Assembly: GCA_023230905.1 (NCBI GenBank)
Contig: JALNWL010000116.1
Coordinates: forward strand, 1 to 7,955
Length of the DNA stretch: 7,955 bases
Direction of reading: 5' to 3'
Source: Syntrophales bacterium
Lineage (GTDB): Bacteria > Desulfobacterota > Syntrophia > Syntrophales > UBA2251
The translations under genes were made by a program, and so were the position numbers. Shown one piece after another: positions 6,408 to 7,955 of this stretch; position 1 is the stretch's first letter, and every line of letters begins with the position of its first letter. Under the pieces are notes generated by a model. That model was given only the letters and a program-made list of their open reading frames with translations. It made no database searches and was not told the origin of the DNA.

Positions 6408-7376
6408 ATGCTTTTAAAATCCGTTGTTATGGGGTATGAGGCGCGGGAGGTAAAAAAACGTTCCGGGAATGCGTCGATGTTGAAATGGGTTAGGATAATC
6501 GTCTTGGTGACCGTGGCGGCGCTTGCCGTCAACGTTTCGTATTACTTCATTTTTCCCGATGTTTCTCAATTGCAGCGGAAGAATCCCCAGAAAACCGCCT
6601 TCATGAAATACCGGGAGGCGGAGTGGCGGGAGAAGGGCCACCGCCGCAAGATTCGTCAGCAATGGGTCCCCTGGTCGCGTATCTCACCGTATGTGGCCAA
6701 GGCCGTTATCATCGCCGAGGACGACAAATTCTGGCGTCACGAGGGGTTCGATTTCAAGGCGATGGAGAAGGCTCTGAAAAAGGATCTGCAAAAAAAGCGG
6801 TTCAAGGTGGGTGGCAGTACCATCAGCCAGCAACTCGCGAAAAATCTTTATCTTTCCCCGTCCAAGAATCCCGTCCGCAAGGTCAAGGAGGCCATCCTGA
6901 CCTGGCGGCTGGAGAACCGGCTTTCCAAACGCCGGATCATCGAACTCTACCTGAATGTCGCGGAATGGGGGGAGGGAATCTTCGGCATCGAGGCGGCGGC
7001 CCGGCGTTACTTCGGAAAACCTGCGGCGGCCCTCACGGCCCGGGAGGCGGCGCAACTGGCGGCCGTCCTGCCCAATCCCCGGCGGTTCAAACCGACGGGG
7101 GGATCGCGCTACGTGACCTACCGCTCGGAGCGGATCTACCAGATCATGGTCCGCCGGGGCATTGTCATTCCCGAGTTCGAGGAGCTGTTGACGGAACCGG
7201 AGGAAGCGGCGACGGAGGGATGGCTGGATCTCGACGTTCCGGATCCACTTTCCCCGCCGGAAAAGGATGAGGCCCCTCCCGGGGCGCCTGTCGAGACGGG
7301 GCCGCAGACGGGTGACAAGGAACAGGAAGGCTTGGCTCCGCCTCCCCCGTCGGAGCCTGCCGGCCCATCTGCCTGA
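6408..7376 (+). CDS. mtgA: Monofunctional biosynthetic peptidoglycan transglycosylase
   Basis: This GT51 glycosyltransferase polymerises lipid II into glycan strands at the outer face of the inner membrane. One N-terminal membrane segment (about residues 27-48, VRIIVLVTVAALAVNVSYYF) precedes the catalytic domain. Motif 1 is AEDDKFWRHEG (103-113) with catalytic E104. Motif 2 is GGSTISQQLAKN (135-146), followed by RKVKE (157-161) and KRRIIELYLN (174-183). LPNPRRFKP (221-229) marks the end of the domain. There is no transpeptidase domain, so this is MtgA and not a class A PBP. At 322 residues it exceeds E. coli MtgA (about 240) because of a proline- and acid-rich tail from about 262. The start is uncertain: ATG 6408 has no ribosome site, and ATG 6477 (M24) has a weak CCGGGA upstream and still keeps the membrane segment. 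It is divergent from the LysM-NlpC gene and ends 21 bases before a hairpin terminator. Confidence 0.95.
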   Translation: MLLKSVVMGYEAREVKKRSGNASMLKWVRIIVLVTVAALAVNVSYYFIFPDVSQLQRKNPQKTAFMKYREAEWREKGHRRKIRQQWVPWSRISPYVAKAVIIAEDDKFWRHEGFDFKAMEKALKKDLQKKRFKVGGSTISQQLAKNLYLSPSKNPVRKVKEAILTWRLENRLSKRRIIELYLNVAEWGEGIFGIEAAARRYFGKPAAALTAREAAQLAAVLPNPRRFKPTGGSRYVTYRSERIYQIMVRRGIVIPEFEELLTEPEEAATEGWLDLDVPDPLSPPEKDEAPPGAPVETGPQTGDKEQEGLAPPPPSEPAGPSA

Positions 7377-7397
7377 CCCACGCCCCAGGTCAAGCGA

Positions 7398-7428
7398 AAC
7401 GGCGGCCGGGGTTACCCCGGCCGCCGTT
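7398..7428. terminator. Bidirectional hairpin terminator between mtgA and the thiolase gene
   Basis: A perfect 14-bp stem (AACGGCGGCCGGGG with its complement) closes a three-base TTA loop. On the plus strand it ends in TTGTTTC, and on the minus strand in GTTTCG, so the T-runs are short. It lies 21 bases after the mtgA stop and 27 bases after the thiolase stop, the usual place for a shared terminator of convergent genes. Confidence 0.8.
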
Positions 7429-7440
7429 GTTTCCCGCCCG

Positions 7441-7458
7441 TGATTCAAGTCTGAATCA
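7441..7458. repeat. Inverted repeat overlapping the thiolase stop codon
   Basis: TGATTCA (7441-7447) and TGAATCA (7452-7458) form a perfect 7-bp stem with an AGTC loop. The right arm contains the thiolase stop codon (TGA at 7458-7456, minus strand). It has no T-run. It may only add to 3'-end structure, or be chance. Confidence 0.4.
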
Positions 7459-7955
7459 GAGCACCTCCAAGGCGACGGCCAACGATACGCCTCCTCCGCC
7501 GCACAGTGTGGCGAGCCCTTGGGTCTTGCCGCGTTTCTTGAGGGCGTGGATCAGGGTCACCATGATGCGGCACCCCGTGGCGCCGACCGGATGGCCCAGT
7601 GCGCAGCCGGAGCCGTTGACGTTCGTGATCTGGCGGTTCAGTCCGAGCTCGCGCTCGCAGCCCAGGTACTGGGAGGCGAAGGCCTCGTTGAGCTCGATCA
7701 GGTCGAAATCGTCTATCTTCATGCCCGACCTCTTCAGCAGATCCTGAACGGCCGGCACCGGGGAGAGGCCCATGACGGAGGGGTGGCAGCCCCCACGTCC
7801 GACGGCCGTGATGCGGGCCAGGGGCTTCAGGCCGAGCGCCTGCGCCTTTTCCGCGGACATCAGCAGGACGGCCGCGGCGCCGTCGTTGATGCCGGAAGAG
7901 TTCCCCGCCGTGACCTTGCCGATCTTGGGGATGAAGGCCGGCGGCAGCGCGGCGA
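7456..7955 (-). CDS. Acetyl-CoA acetyltransferase / thiolase, C-terminal part (enters from right edge)
   Basis: Only the last 165 residues are visible; the start and the nucleophilic N-terminal cysteine are beyond the window. The frame is open from the edge. Thiolase signatures in order (numbering visible residues) are KVTAGNSSGINDGAAAVLL (13-31), IELNEAFASQYL with the conserved NEAF asparagine, NGSGCALGHPVGATG with the catalytic histidine of GHP, and LATLCGGGG with the second catalytic cysteine near the C-terminus. It catalyses acyl-CoA plus acetyl-CoA condensation or the reverse cleavage, in the cytoplasm. The C-terminal half alone does not separate a biosynthetic acetoacetyl-CoA thiolase from a degradative one. 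The gene is convergent with mtgA and its stop sits in a small inverted repeat just before the shared terminator. Confidence 0.95.
   Translation of the reverse strand, partial: AALPPAFIPKIGKVTAGNSSGINDGAAAVLLMSAEKAQALGLKPLARITAVGRGGCHPSVMGLSPVPAVQDLLKRSGMKIDDFDLIELNEAFASQYLGCERELGLNRQITNVNGSGCALGHPVGATGCRIMVTLIHALKKRGKTQGLATLCGGGGVSLAVALEVL

Noticed and set aside
6224..6532. A 103-residue N-terminal extension of the LysM-NlpC/P60 protein
   Set aside because: A strong ribosome site and a signal peptide begin at 6223. The extension would cover the divergent promoter region and the start of mtgA.

Overview
The window looks like the chromosome of a GC-rich Gram-negative bacterium with meso-DAP peptidoglycan. 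The TCA-cycle gene set and the sequence style suggest a Desulfobacterota (deltaproteobacterial, perhaps Syntrophales-like) genome. That placement is an impression from protein resemblance, not a computed result. I see no insertion sequence, CRISPR array, tRNA, rRNA, phage gene or obvious accessory island. The content is conserved metabolism, RNA modification and cell-wall genes.

Positions 1-4892 are one tightly packed minus-strand operon, transcribed from right to left. It starts with a compact aconitate hydratase (4892-2952). A eukaryote-type NADP isocitrate dehydrogenase follows after 27 bases (2924-1695). Next is the radical-SAM rRNA/tRNA methyltransferase RlmN, overlapping icd by 8 bases (1702-656). 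Last is the aminoglycoside-phosphotransferase-like N-terminal part of a COG2187 protein, overlapping rlmN as ATGA and running off the left edge (659 to <1). The first two enzymes perform consecutive TCA steps (citrate to isocitrate to 2-oxoglutarate). Why rlmN and the kinase-like gene are coupled to them is unclear. The 320-base leader upstream (4893-5212) holds no convincing gene. It contains a candidate promoter, a 30-base imperfect palindrome and the terminator of the next gene.

Positions 5159-7428 form a cell-wall module. A secreted protein with two LysM domains and an NlpC/P60 endopeptidase domain (6223-5213, minus strand) ends at a strong intrinsic terminator. It is divergent from a monofunctional biosynthetic peptidoglycan transglycosylase, mtgA (6408-7376, plus strand). 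One enzyme cuts stem peptides and the other polymerises glycan strands. They share an AT-rich 184-base intergenic region with repeated TTGTCA/TTGACA-like elements. mtgA ends at a perfect 14-bp hairpin that also faces the convergent gene on the other side.

From 7456 to the right edge, on the minus strand, lies the C-terminal 165 residues of a thiolase (acetyl-CoA acetyltransferase type), which enters from beyond the window.

I did not find a convincing undescribed system. The points most worth a second look are the TCA/rlmN/COG2187 operon, the cofactor-site residues of the isocitrate dehydrogenase, the palindrome in the acn leader, and the proline-rich tail on MtgA.
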